A stretch of 64,000 nt of DNA from Sthenelais limicola (GCA_942159475.1 OW804098.1:114517916-114581915); one strand, 5' to 3'. Counted from the stretch's first letter, positions 34,470 through 46,155 are shown. Numbers and translations are program-made. Notes: generated from the letters alone by a model not told the origin.

Positions 34470-34757
34470 GGGTTGGGAGAGAGAGAGAAAGATAAGAGAG
34501 AGGGGGTGGGGGATGGGGGAGAGAAGAGAAAGAAAGAAAGAAAGAGAGTGAGCGAGAGGAGACGAAACATAAAGAGAGGGTAAGGAGAGGGAGCGAGAGA
34601 GGACGAAAGAAGGAGAGACAGAAAGAGAAAGAGAGAAGGAGAGACAGAAAGAGAAGAGCAGAGAAGAGAAGAGGGAGGACAGAGAGGGGGGATAGGAGAA
34701 GACAGAACGAGAAGGAGACAGAGGGAGATAGATATGAGAGAGGAGAGAGAGAGAGAC
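34470..34757. repeat. GA-rich tract
   Basis: Purine-rich tract ending about 11 bp before the next family A copy. Confidence 0.95.
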
Positions 34758-34768
34758 ATTTAGTATAT

Positions 34769-35003
34769 CGGTCAGATTTTCTGAAAATGTACAATTGGCA
34801 GCTCTACACATTTAGGAAATGTTGCTAAATTAGGCAGAAAAATGATGAATACCTGGTATATCTGAGTATATTTGGTATTGCATTGATTCAAAGTATCAGT
34901 TCTGTTATGTTAAACTGCATTTTGAAGCTCATTTTTGTCTTAAATGTGAGTTATTTGAGAGAATTAGTGAAGGCAAATTGTACATTTTCTGAAAATCTGA
35001 CCC
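34769..35003 (+). mobile_element. MITE family A, copy A18 (subfamily 1)
   Basis: 235 bp, forward. First base changed (CGGTCAG), right end CTGAAAATCTGACCC, ATAT on both sides. Confidence 0.92.
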
Positions 35004-35195
35004 ATATAAGGCAGGTAATAGCTGCCCCCTGCACCCCCTCCCTCCTCCTGAGACCCCCCCCCCCCCCCCCCCCACCCGTACATAGAATGAGGGAGGTATA
35101 GACAGAAGTCCAAATATTTGTGATCAATGTGACAGAGCCGACTCATCCTCTATACAGATGTAGAACGGCGGCTACTTGTCAATGGGAATCATACT

Positions 35196-37131
35196 TAACT
35201 AGCTCTCCTTCCTCTCCAACTAGCTCTCCTTCCCTCTCCAACTAGCTCTCCTTCCCTCTCCAACTAGCTCTCCTTCCTCTCCAACTAGCTCTCCTTCCCT
35301 CTCCAACTAGCTCTCCTTCCCTCTCCTACCCACTCTTCACCCTCTCCAACTAGCTCTCCTTCCCTCTCCAACTAGCTCTCCTTCCTCTCCAACTAGCTCT
35401 CCTTCCTCTCCAACTAGCTCTCCTTCCCACTCCAACTAGCTCTCCTTCCCACTCCAACTAGCTCTCCTTCCTCTCCAACTAGCTCTCCTTCCTCTCCAAC
35501 TAGCTCTCCACCCTCTCCAACTAGCTCTCCTTCCCACTCCAACTAGCTCTCCTTCCCTCTCCAACTAGCTCTCCTTCCTCTCCAACTAGCTCTCCTTCCT
35601 CTCCAACTAGCTCTCCTTCCCACTCCAACTAGCTCTCCTTCCTCTCCAACTAGCTCTCCACCCTCTCCAACTAGCTCTCCTTCCCACTCCAACTAGCTCT
35701 CCTTCCTCTCCAACTAGCTCTCCTTCCCTCTCCAACTAGCTCTCCTTCCTCTCCAACTAGCTCTCCACCCTCTCCAACTAGCTCTCCTTCCCACTCCAAC
35801 TAGCTCTCCTTCCCACTCCAACTAGCTCTCCTTCCCTCTCCAACTAGCTCTCCTTCCTCTCCAACTAGCTCTCCTTCCCTCTCCAACTAGCTCTCCTTCC
35901 CACTCCAACTAGCTCTCCTTCCTCTCCAACTAGCTCTCCTTCCTCTCCAACTAGCTCTCCTTCCTCTCCAACTAGCTCTCCTTCCCTCTCCTTCCCACTC
36001 CAACTAGCTCTCCTTCCCTCTCCTTCCCACTCCAACTAGCTCTCCTTCCTCTCCAACTAGCTCTCCTTCCTCTCCAACTAGCTCTCCTTCCTCTCCAACT
36101 AGCTCTCCTTCCTCTCCAACTAGCTCTCCTTCCCACTCCAACTAGCTCTCCTTCCCACTCCAACTAGCTCTCCTTCCCTCTCCAACTAGCTCTCCTTCCC
36201 ACTCCAACTAGCTCTCCTTCCCTCTCCAACTAGCTCTCCTTCCTCTCCAACTAGCTCTCCTTCCTCTCCAACTAGCTCTCCTTCCCTCTCCAACTAGCTC
36301 TCCTTCCCTCTCCAACTAGCTCTCCTTCCCACTCCAACTAGCTCTCCTTCCCTCTCCAACTAGCTCTCCTTCCTCTCCAACTAGCTCTCCTTCCTCTCCA
36401 ACTAGCTCTCCTTCCTCTCCAACTAGCTCTCCTTCCCACTCCAACTAGCTCTCCTTCCCTCTCCAACTAGCTCTCCTTCCCACTCCAACTAGCTCTCCTT
36501 CCTCTCCAACTAGCTCTCCACCCTCTCCAACTAGCTCTCCTTCCCTCTCCAACTAGCTCTCCTTCCCTCTCCAACTAGCTCTCCTTCCTCTCCAACTAGC
36601 TCTCCTTCCCTCTCCTTCCCACTCCAACTAGCTCTCCTTCCCTCTCCAACTAGCTCTCCTTCCTCTCCAACTAGCTCTCCACCCTCTCCAACTAGCTCTC
36701 CTTCCCACTCCAACTAGCTCTCCTTCCCTCTCCAACTAGCTCTCCTTCCCACTCCAACTAGCTCTCCTTCCCACTCCAACTAGCTCTCCTTCCTCTCCAA
36801 CTAGCTCTCCACCCTCTCCAACTAGCTCTCCTTCCCTCTCCAACTAGCTCTCCTTCCCTCTCCAACTAGCTCTCCTTCCTCTCCAACTAGCTCTCCTTCC
36901 CTCTCCTTCCCACTCCAACTAGCTCTCCTTCCCTCTCCAACTAGCTCTCCTTCCTCTCCAACTAGCTCTCCACCCTCTCCAACTAGCTCTCCTTCCCTCT
37001 CCAACTAGCTCTCCTTCCTCTCCAACTAGCTCTCCTTCCCTCTCCAACTAGCTCTCCTTCCCTCTCCAACTAGCTCTCCTTCCTCTCCAACTAGCTCTCC
37101 TTCCCACTCCAACTAGCTCTCCTTCCCTCTC
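35196..37131. repeat. 21-23-bp minisatellite, about 88 units
   Basis: Unit CCAACTAGCTCTCCTTCCCT plus CT, with variants (TTCCTCT, TTCCCACT, CACCCTCT). One isolated TACCCACTCTTCACC unit of the next array lies at 35328-35346. Blocks near 36505-36713 and 36796-37004 are near-identical (offset 291 bp), showing higher-order duplication. Confidence 0.97.
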
Positions 37132-37527
37132 CTACCCACTCTTCACCCTCTCCTACCCACTCTCCACCCTCTCCTACCCACTCTTCACCCTCTCCTACCC
37201 ACTCTTCACCCTCTCCTACCCACTCTTCACCCTCTCCTACCCACTCTTCACCCTCTCCTACCCACTCTTCACCCTCTCCTACCCACTCTTCACCCTCTCC
37301 TACCCACTCTTCACCCTCTCCTACCCACTCTTCACCCTCTCCTACCCACTCTTCACCCTCTCCTACCCACTCTTCACCCTCTCCTACCCACTCTTCACCC
37401 TCTCCTACCCACTCTTCACCCTCTCCTACCCACTCTTCACCCTCTCCTACCCACTCTTCACCCTCTCCTACCCACTCTTCACCCTCTCCTACCCACTCTT
37501 CACCCTCTCCTACCCACTCTTCACCTG
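37127..37527. repeat. 21-bp minisatellite, about 19 units
   Basis: Highly uniform CTCCTACCCACTCTTCACCCT units directly continuing the previous array and sharing its CTCTCC core. Confidence 0.97.
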
Positions 37528-37574
37528 CCCCTACACCACCTGCAGCAGGTCTATATGGGGAAATTGCCCCACGA

Positions 37575-37602
37575 TGTACAATTCGCCTTCACTATTCCAT
37601 AT
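37575..37602 (-). mobile_element. MITE family A, short end fragment
   Basis: GATGTACAATTCGCCTTCAC is the subterminal family A sequence in reverse orientation; nothing more remains. Confidence 0.55.
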
Positions 37603-37639
37603 CTCTCTATTCAACGGTCCTGAGCTGCTATTAGAAAAG

Positions 37640-38065
37640 GTCGGAGGGAGAACACAAAATGAGAGAGAAAGAGAGGGGGAGGGAAACAGACAGAGACAGG
37701 GAGACAGAGAGAGGGAGACAGAGAGAGGAAAAAGAGAGAGAGAGTAAGGAGAGAGTGAGGAGAGAGAGGGAGAGAAAAAAAAAGAGGAAAGAGAGAGAGA
37801 GACAGAGAGAGAGAGGAAAAAGAGAGAGATAGTGGGAGAGAGAGAGGGAGAGACAGAGAGAGTGAGAGAGAGTGAGGAGAGAGAGGGAGAGAGGAAAAAA
37901 AAGAGGAGAGAGAGAGACAGAGAGAGAGAGAGACAGATAGATAGAGAGGAAAAAGAGAGAGATAGTGGGGAGAGAGAGAGGGAGAGACAGAGAGAGTGAG
38001 AGAGAGTGAGGAGAGAGAGGGGGAGAGGAAAAAAAAGAGGAGAGAGAGAGAGGGGGGGGGGGGGT
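37640..38065. repeat. GA-rich tract with ~130-bp internal duplication
   Basis: GAGAGTGAGGAGAGAGAGGG and GAAAAAGAGAGAGATAGTGG blocks recur, ending in a G14 run near 38052. Confidence 0.95.
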
Positions 38066-38587
38066 AAAAGATAGACTAAGAAATTGTCACAAGAGCAAAG
38101 CCGATCTGTACATAATTATATGACACCAAATCAAGGAAATCAAGTCAATATTGATATTCTTATTCTGCCATCCTCTGGTTCATTTACCTGACACATTGTC
38201 GCAAGACTGTCCACACAGGAGCGACTGGTCGCTCACAAACCACCCCAACGCTGGTAAAATCGCTAATGTGACGGTGGACCTTAAGTACTGGCAAATGGAC
38301 GCTTTTGTTACTGGAAAAAAAATCATATTCTATTTATACTTATATTACCCTAAATGATAGTAACCGTAAACCGTCTTTACCGGCTTTAGGAAACTTTGAA
38401 AATAACTTTTAAAACAAACCTTGAACTAAACTTTTCTCATTTTAAAAGAAATTTGGGATTTTACTTTAATCGATTTGACTGGAATTTAAACTCTAATTGT
38501 CTCGATAATGCACAATCTCTATGTATCAATCATTTTTTTTCCTGACGCAATTTGATTACAACCTAATAATTGCATAAACAGGTATGT
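38066..38587. other. Non-coding sequence, nothing recognised
   Basis: A 68-codon frame at 38151-38357 has no recognisable domain. Confidence 0.35.
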
Positions 38588-38820
38588 GGGTCAGATCTTC
38601 AGAAAATGTACAATTCGCCTTCACCAATCCTCTCAAATAACCTACATTTCAGACAGAATTGAACTTCAAAATGCAGTTCAACATAACAAAACAGATGCTA
38701 TAAATCAACGTGACACCAAATATATTCAGATATACACGGTATTAATCATTTTTCAGCCTAATTTAGCAAAATTTCCTTAATCTTTAGAGCTGCCAATAGT
38801 ACATTTTCCGAAAATCTTAT
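38588..38820 (-). mobile_element. MITE family A, copy A20 (subfamily 1)
   Basis: Reverse. Left end GGGTCAGATCTTCAG; the right end is decayed (CCGAAAATCTTATCC). Confidence 0.88.
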
Positions 38821-38923
38821 CCTCGTTCGATATGAGGGTACAAACCCCCTAGCCCCCCTTTCTCTACCAACCCCTCTCTATACTAAATAACCCCCATACA
38901 CAAGGGGATTGGGACCAATACGT

Positions 38924-39158
38924 GGGTCAGATTTTAAGAAAATGTACAATTGGCAGCTCTATACATTTAGGAAATACTGCAAAAATAGGCTGAAAAATGA
39001 TGACTACCAGGTATATCCGAGTATATTTGGTATCGCATTGATTTAAAGTATCAGTTCTGTTATGTTAAACTGCATTTTCAAGCTCATTTTTGTCATAAAT
39101 GTGGGTTATTTGAGAGGACTGGTGAAGGTGAATTGTACATTTTCTGAAAATCTGACCC
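38924..39158 (+). mobile_element. MITE family A, copy A21 (subfamily 1)
   Basis: Exactly 235 bp, forward, ACGT on both sides. Confidence 0.93.
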
Positions 39159-39419
39159 ACGTAGACACTACAGGTTCCCTAAATACCCTCCACACTCGGC
39201 CCCTCCTTCCGTCAATAGGACTAAACCTTCTCCCTATTCTATACCATTGTACGGCGAGAACGGGTAAGTAACTATACTCTGTATTTAATCCCAAAATTGC
39301 TGGAGGGTGCGACTATGTATAGTGTGTGGTATTGTGGGGTGTTTATTATTGAGGGTGAAGGGGGTGGGGGGTGGGGGGAGTGGGGGGTTATTGTGTATGT
39401 TGTGGATATATTAGTCTTC
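39159..39419. other. Non-coding, G-rich near the end
   Basis: GGGGGTGGGGGGTGGGGGG near 39360-39380 could form a G-quadruplex. Confidence 0.4.
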
Positions 39420-39805
39420 CTCTCTCTGTCCCCTCTGTCTCACTATCCACTCTTTTTCACCACCACCTCTCTCCCCTCTCTGTCTGTCTGTCTGTCTGTC
39501 TGACACTCTCCTCTCCGCTCCTTCTCTCTCCTCGCTCCCTCTCCTCTCCTCTCTTTCCCTATCCCTCTCTGTTCCCCCTCTCTTCTCTCCTCTTCTCCTT
39601 TCTCTCTCCCTCCCTCTCCCTCACGAATCCCTCTCTCGCCTCTCCCACCACTCCCTCTCTCTTCTCTCTGCTCCCCCACCCTCTCTCCTTCCCCTCTCTC
39701 CTTCCCCTCTCTTCCACCTATCCTCTCCCTTTCTCCCTCCTCTGGGCTCGTTCTATCTCCCTCCCCATCCCCCTCTCCCTCCCTTCTCTCTCTCTCTCTC
39801 CCGTA
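39420..39805. repeat. CT-rich tract
   Basis: CT repeats with (CTGT)n near 39480-39500. Confidence 0.95.
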
Positions 39806-40312
39806 TCTCATCAGAATCTAAATTCTGGCAAACCAATAATTATAACTATACTTAAATTATAATTATAATATTTACACATACAAAACATGCCTTTCTGCCC
39901 CAAACACAGGGACAAACCCATACTTAACATAATTATACGCGTACATTAACATTGAGTTTGACCATCAGCTTGACCATCAACTCTAACCTCTGCCGTTATG
40001 ACCATTGATAAAGAGTTAAGCCACTGCTGACCACTCACTGACCACTCACAGCAATAGGTTGGTAGCGATCCAAGCGATTAAATCCTGTGAGTTTTTATTA
40101 CTTACTATGAGGAATAAAAACAGCGCCAGCTTGAGGGGATTTATTCATTTTTATGTTTGATTTAATGTGAATTTTAAGCCCATTTGGCACGGCTTGGACA
40201 TGTTAAGAGTGAAATCCTCTTTGTACGGCGGGAATGTATAGGTCTGAATCATAACAAGGTAAGAGTGGGAAATGTATGGAATCTTGGCAATCTGTGTCAT
40301 TTACCTTGATGT
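39806..40312. other. Non-coding sequence, nothing recognised
   Basis: Contains short TTGACCATCA and TGACCACTCAC repeats near 39958-40050. Confidence 0.35.
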
Positions 40313-40548
40313 GGGTTAGATCAGCAGAAAATGTACAATTCACCTTCACCAATCCTCTCAAAGAACACACATTTAAGACAAACATGAGCTTCAAAATGCA
40401 GTTTAACATAACAGAACTGATAGATTAAATGAATGCGATACAAAATATACTCAGATATACGCAAAATTTATCTTTTATTTAGCAGAATTTAGCAGAAATT
40501 GCTAAATATGTAGAGCTGCCAATTGTACATTTTCTGAAAATCTGACCC
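40313..40548 (-). mobile_element. MITE family A, copy A22 (subfamily 1)
   Basis: 236 bp, reverse, ATGT on both sides. Left end GGGTTAGATCAGCAG. Confidence 0.92.
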
Positions 40549-40594
40549 ATGTGTGTGTGCGGTGGTGGTGGGGGGCATTTTAGTGTAAGAACGA

Positions 40595-41625
40595 AGCAGA
40601 AGGGGGGAGGGGGAGGTAGATAGTGTAAGAGAGGAGGAGAGGGGCGGGGAGGAAGAGGGAAGAGAGAGGTGGAGAGTGGAGAGAGGGGAGGGAGAGGAGA
40701 GAGTGGAGAGAGAGGCGAGGGAGAGGAGAGAGAGAGGGGGGAGGGAGAGGGAGAGAGAGGGAGAGAGTTGGGAGGGAGAGGAGAGAGGGGGAGAGAGAGG
40801 AGAGAGGGGAGAGAGAGAGGGAGAGGAGAGAGAGGGGGGAGGGAGAGGGAGAGAGAGGGAGATAGTTGGGGAGGGAGAGGAGAGAGGGGGGAGAGAGAGG
40901 AGAGTGGAGAGGGAGGCGAGGGAGAGGAGAGAGAGAGGGGGGGAGAGAGAGGCGAGGGAGAGGGAGAGAGTTGGGAGGGAGAGGAGAGAGGGGGAGAGAG
41001 AGGGAGAGTGGAGAGAGAGGCGAGGGAGAGGAGAGAGTGGAGAGAGAGGCGAGGGGAGAGAGAGAGAGGGGGGAGGGAGAGGAGAGAGAGGGAGAGAGTT
41101 TGGGAGAGAGGGGGAGAGAGAGGGGAGAGAGAGGGAGAGAGAGAGGAGAGAGGAAGAGCGAGAGAGAGAGAGGAGAGAGGGGAGAGGAGAGAGAGAGAGG
41201 AGAGAGTGGAGAGAGAGGGCGAGGGGGAGAGAGAGAGGGGGAGAGAGAGGAGAGTGGAGAGAGAGGCGAGGGAGAGGAGAGAGTGGAGAGAGAGGGCGAG
41301 GGAGAGGAGAGAGAGGGAGAGAGAGAGGAGAGAGGGGGGAGAGAGAGGGGGAGAGAGAGGGAGAGAGAGGAGAGAGAGGGAGAGCGAGAGAGAGAGAGAG
41401 GAGGGAGGGAGTGGAGGAGAGAGGGGAGGGAAAGAGAGAGGACAGGAGGTGATGGGGAGAGAGGAGTATGTGCGGGGGGGGGGGGGGGAGGGGAAGAGGA
41501 AGCAAGACAGACACAGAGTTAGTGAACAGAGATAAAAGAGAAAGAGAGAGAACAGAAAAAAGAGGAAGAGAGAGAGCAGAGAAGACAGAGAGCAGAGAGA
41601 GAAGGGACAGAAGAGACAATAGATC
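40595..41625. repeat. 1-kb GA-rich tract
   Basis: Almost pure purine for a kilobase with longer units such as GGGAGAGAGTTGGGAGGGAG and GTGGAGAGAGAGGCGAGGGA recurring. A minus-strand frame of 386 codons and several plus-strand ones here are low-complexity artefacts. Confidence 0.97.
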
Positions 41626-41672
41626 AGGAGAATATTTGCCTAATCTCACTCTATTTTGTTAACAACCTTGAA

Positions 41673-42087
41673 TGTGTTGTGTTCCAGGAAAATGAGTCAT
41701 AAGTCACAAAAAAATAGATTTTGAGATACCATCATATTTGAAAAGATGAGATCAAGCCGATTCCAATGATAGTAAACAGTCTAATAATCTAGTAAGTATT
41801 TCTAGATTTTAACTTTGATATTTTCGTTTTTGGAAAAAAAAGTTTCCAATATTTCTAGGGGTCAATAAACAGTAAAATAACTAAATGTAGGTCCATATGA
41901 GGGACCTTTAAAACGAAAGGATATATTACATAGATTGTCCTGAAATTTGAGACATCAATTGGACATAGCAATAAGTGATAAACTCCTCAAAATTCAGGAT
42001 TATTCCAATGATGTGATCTTGTGAAAAAAACACTTTGATAAATATCAATTTTGCGACTTATGACTCATTTTCCTGAAACACATCACA
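41673..42087 (+). mobile_element. Family B element, copy B2
   Basis: 415 bp. Left TGTGTTGTGTTCCAGGAAAA, right TTTTCCTGAAACACATCACA. Internal AGTCATAAGTCACAAAA and TTTTGCGACTTATGACTC are the inner parts of the inverted ends (about 40 bp). TA follows the right end; AA precedes the left. Confidence 0.88.
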
Positions 42088-42294
42088 TATTCGTAATAAT
42101 TGTTTGTACCTTTAAGGGGGTAAAACTAAACTTCTCATGAAATTCTAAAGAGAAGATGCTAGCCAGGTAGCCTGGTCCTCTTCCTCTATGTGAGAGATGG
42201 TGCAGTAGGGAAATGTCAACAAGCGTGAAGGGTACCAGTATATCAAACAGTCTAGTCAAACATACACCACCCCTCACCCTCTACTCTTACAATA

Positions 42295-42707
42295 TGTAAT
42301 GTGTTTCAGGAAAATGAGTCATAAGTCGCAAAATTGATATTTTTCAAAGTGTTTTTTTCAGAAGATCTTTTTATTGAAATGTTCTGATATTCAGAGGGTT
42401 TTAGCACTTATAGTCCATATAAAATCCATGTAACAAATTTCAGGAAATTGTATTCAATATATCCCTGCATTTTGAAGACCTTTGTATGAAGTATATTTAG
42501 TTACTTTACTGGTAATTACCCCATCTAGAAACATTGCAAACTTTTTGTTTCAAAAGTAAAAATATCAAACTTAAAATATAGAAACACGTATTAGGTATCC
42601 CAGTGTTTACTATCATTGGAATCAGCTTGATCTCACCTTTTCAAATATGGTGATATCTCAAAATCCATTTTCTACGACTTATGACTCATTTTCCTAAACC
42701 AATCACA
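42295..42707 (-). mobile_element. Family B element, copy B3
   Basis: 413 bp, opposite orientation to B2 and only about 207 bp from it. TA flanks both ends (left ..AATA|TGTAATG, right CACA|TATAG). Confidence 0.88.
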
Positions 42708-42857
42708 TATAGACTTTTTAAATAAATACAGTCAAACGTCTTACATGCCGACACATCCCTAAACCGGGCGGGGGAGACAAAGAGGGAGAGAGATTATGGA
42801 TAATACAGTCTTTACCCCTCTGTACAGGGGATTTCTATACTAGCAACCACTCCTTTA

Positions 42858-42936
42858 ATGAAGGACACCTCACCATTATGGACAGTTAGGGCCAGTCCCT
42901 ATACATTTCTATAATAGTGACACCTCTCCAATCCAT
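42858..42936 (+). repeat. Repeat K, single unit
   Basis: GGACACCTCACCATTATGGA and CAGTTAGGGCCAGTCCCTAT, matching the tandem units at 43640-43935. Confidence 0.75.
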
Positions 42937-42961
42937 ATATAGAGGTTTTAATTGTCTATAT

Positions 42962-43196
42962 GGGTGAAGTTGCCAGAAAATGTACAATTCACCTTCACCA
43001 ATTCTCAGAAATAACCCAAATTTCAGAAGAAAATAAAGTTCAAAATACAGTTCAACATAACCAAACAGATTGCTAGAATCAATGCAATACAAAATATACT
43101 CAAATTTACCTAGTATTGACCAAATTGCAGGCTATTTTAGCAGAATTTACTAAATGTCTACAGATGCCAATTGTACATTTTCTGAAAATCTGACCC
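42962..43196 (-). mobile_element. MITE family A, copy A23 (subfamily 2)
   Basis: Exactly 235 bp, reverse. Left end mutated (GGGTGAAGTTGCCAG), right end intact. Confidence 0.9.
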
Positions 43197-43617
43197 GTAT
43201 ACAAAACTTTATACAACTTTGAAGCACTCAGTACGTTAACAACTGCACTACACAAGCCTTAACAAGGACTACCCTCTATATATACATCTTCCTATACATT
43301 ATATTTTTCTCCAAAGCCAATAATTGAATTTTTCACAATGACAAACTTGCCCTGGGGCTAGCTTTCATAATTTACGAGGGCTGAGAAAGAGAAGAGAGAG
43401 AGTTTTTATACCACCCCATATGTTACCCGTTAAATTATTACCTTTCTCCTCTCTACAACACAAAGTGAATAATACTATGTTTTTGTAAGATTCATAAAAT
43501 AGTGGAATGAAAGGCAATAGTGGGAAATAATGGTACAATTATGTTGATATGTGGTTGCATTTTTAACTTAGGGAGGCACTTTTTGGACGTCAAAACTGAC
43601 TGCTGTGTTGGATGTAC
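43197..43617. other. Non-coding sequence, nothing recognised
   Basis: No features found. Confidence 0.35.
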
Positions 43618-43935
43618 CGTAGAACCCAGCCTTAAGGACACCTTGATATTCTGGACACTTCACTATTATGGACAGTTAGAGTCAGTCCCTATACTGTATA
43701 TATCTATTATAGTGGCACCTCTCTAATCCAGACACCTCACCATTATGGACAGTTAGAGCCAGCCCCTATACTGTATATTTCTATTATAGTGGCACCTCTC
43801 TAATCCAGACACCTCACCATTATAGACAGTTAGAGCCAGTCCTTATAGTGTACATTTCTATTATAGTGACACCTCTCTAATCCAGACACCTCACCATTAT
43901 GGACAGTTAGGGCCAGTCTATATACTGTGAATTTC
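43618..43935 (+). repeat. Repeat K, four tandem units of about 79 bp
   Basis: Units run CAGACACCTCACCATTATGG, ACAGTTAGAGCCAGTCCCTA, then TTTCTATTATAGTGGCACCT. The first is the most diverged and starts ACCGTAGAACCCAGCCTTAA. Confidence 0.9.
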
Positions 43936-43947
43936 TATTATTCTATT

Positions 43948-44018
43948 TCTCCATCTCCCACTGTCTCTCTCTCTCCCTCTCTCTCTCTCTCTCCCTCTCT
44001 CCATTTTTCTCCCTTTCT
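43948..44018. repeat. CT-rich tract
   Basis: Short (CT)n block. Confidence 0.9.
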
Positions 44019-44166
44019 TTCAATGCTACCCTCCACATAACAGGTACATGGTAAAAGAGTGTACGTGCTGGTTGAGTGTCCCGTACTGTTTGTCCCCCTG
44101 ACACCCTGTCCCTACCTTATTCACCACCTCACACCCCTCCACCTCACACCTCCCCTCTCCCTTATT

Positions 44167-44396
44167 GGTCAAGTACCCAGAAAATGTATAATTCACCTTC
44201 CCCAAACCTCTAAAAAAAGCATATTTAAGACAACATTTCTCATTAAAAACCAGCATAACCAAATAGATTCATTTAATCAGTGCAATATGAAATGTACTCA
44301 GACATTGCCTGTTTTTATATATTTTTGCAGTCCAATTTAGTAGAGTTTATTTAATGTGAGGAGCTGCCAATTGTACATCCCTATGCGACCTGGTCC
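44167..44396 (-). mobile_element. MITE family A, diverged copy A24
   Basis: Reverse. GGTCAAGTACCCAGAAAATG at left; AGGAGCTGCCAATTGTACAT then decayed at right. Confidence 0.75.
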
Positions 44397-44517
44397 ATAT
44401 ACAGGTCTTGTACTGCCAGTGTTTATATGCCTCAGCAGGTTGGGTCAGGACAAATACACTGAAAATTGTCGGGGGAAAATGTTATTATTTCTTCTCTGTA
44501 TGGTGACCCTCAAAAAC

Positions 44518-44552
44518 AGATTTTCAGAATTTTTATTTTCTGAAAATTTGAC
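44518..44552. mobile_element. Family A terminal-only derivative
   Basis: CAGATTTTCAGAA, 8-bp spacer, TTCTGAAAATTTG: the two family A ends with almost nothing between. Could be an extreme internal deletion or coincidence of a palindromic end. Confidence 0.5.
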
Positions 44553-44602
44553 GTTATTTGGCCAATCAAATTGATAATTTATTAAAACTTTGACGAAATT
44601 TC

Positions 44603-44652
44603 GTACATTTTTAGAACTGCCAATTGTACATTTTCCGAAAATCTGATTCCTG
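44603..44652 (-). mobile_element. MITE family A, right-end fragment A25
   Basis: TACATTTTTAGAACTGCCAA then TTGTACATTTTCCGAAAATC: only the last ~50 bp of a reverse copy. Confidence 0.7.
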
Positions 44653-44976
44653 TGATTGCAGAAGTACTGATATGAATAACCCACCAATGCTTCCATTGCA
44701 AGCGGTCTGTTTTGTTTTGTTAAAATGAAAATATAAAAATGTTCTTGCAGCTTCCATTCACTAAGCATGACATGAATTGGTCACGGTTGGGGCAGTAGGA
44801 GAGATGGTGCGACACACTGAGGCAAAATGGCAAGTCATATATTTGTTACAAATAAAAAAGTCTTTTTCCCACATAATTCACATGTTGACGGTGACTTAAA
44901 GTTGTATTCTCAGCTATTACCACACAAAATATTACCAAATTATTATGACTTATAGGACTGAATGTTATACGTATAT

Positions 44977-45211
44977 GGGTCAGATTTTCAGAAAATGTAC
45001 AATTGGCAGCTCTACATATTTAGGAAATTTTACTAATTTAGGCTGAAAAATGATAAATACAAAATATTTATGAGTATATTTGGCATCGCATTGGTTTAAA
45101 GTATCAGTTCTGTTATGTTAAACTGTATTCTGAAGCTCATTTTTGTCTTAAATGTGGGTTATTTGAGAGGATTGGTGAAGGCCAATTGTACATTTTCTGA
45201 AAATCTGACCC
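44977..45211 (+). mobile_element. MITE family A, copy A26 (subfamily 1)
   Basis: Exactly 235 bp, forward, intact ends, ATAT on both sides. Confidence 0.93.
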
Positions 45212-45224
45212 ATATACATGAATT

Positions 45225-45470
45225 TTAATCGGCCAGTGAGCGATAATAAGTGAAGCCACCGCAAGGAAGGATTTCGGCGGGTCACCAAAATAAAAATGTG
45301 GTCTTTATGGAGCCCTGTAGCAAAAGCAACCGGACAAAATCCTTCAAAATGTTGGTCAAATGACTTTTAGATGGGTTGGAAAAGAACAAAACACACAAAA
45401 AAACTTAAAGTAGAAAATCTTTAGTTTTTGATCGATTTTAGCTGAATTGCCATGCAGCAAAATGGCATAA
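45225..45470 (+). repeat. Dispersed repeat M, copy 2
   Basis: GTGAGCGATAATAAGTGAAG, then TCAAATGACTTTTAGATGGG and TTGGAAAAGAACAAAAC: same order as the reverse complement of 11600-11800. Confidence 0.55.
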
Positions 45471-46046
45471 GACCTTTTTCAAAATCTAAATCGTTTTCAT
45501 CTTTTACTCAGCATTATTTTGGTTTGGGCAAAATCCCAAACAAATTTTCCATTATTTAACATTAAATTCACACTAATATAAGATAATAGGGAGGTTCAGC
45601 AAGCCTAACCTATACGTAAACGTAAACGTATCCATATCTCTGATATACAAACATACGTTAAAAGAACAAAGAGGTTCAGCAAAACGAAAAAAACATAACG
45701 TTAAATATCAAGCAAAATTTTTCATCTCACAACTTATTTTATACATAAAAATGCGATCTAATTCACAAAAAAAGATACGGATACGGTCACGTAATTAAGA
45801 TAGGTTGCAGAAACTCCCTAATATTTCAGAATCCCCTCTGTGTTCCATGCGGAGGGGGAGAGAGTAAGAGCCGGTGTGACTAGCATGGCTGGAAAGGTTG
45901 TATTGAAATGTAGGTAAAAAGTAACCCACTTAGTGTTTGTCCCTTCTATGATACTCTCTATTATATGTAGGCCTGTACACACTGATATCTAGTTCACCGC
46001 ATCATCTACCTTTCTGCTTATATTTAGCTGCTTTTTCTGCTTCTAA
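45471..46046. other. Non-coding sequence, nothing recognised
   Basis: Short ACGTAAACGTAAACGTATCC repeat near 45615 and GAGGTTCAGCAA twice near 45592 and 45670. Confidence 0.35.
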
Positions 46047-46155
46047 TACCACTCTCTCCATCCTCTCCCTCCCTCACTCGTTCTCTCTCTCTCACCTCTT
46101 CCCCTCCTCCCATGTCTCTCTCCCTCTCCCTCCACCCTCCTCTCCCTCTCCACCC

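Noticed and set aside
40489..41649. 386-codon Ser/Leu/Pro-rich protein on the minus strand
   Set aside because: Low-complexity GA/CT tract; both strands are open in several frames.
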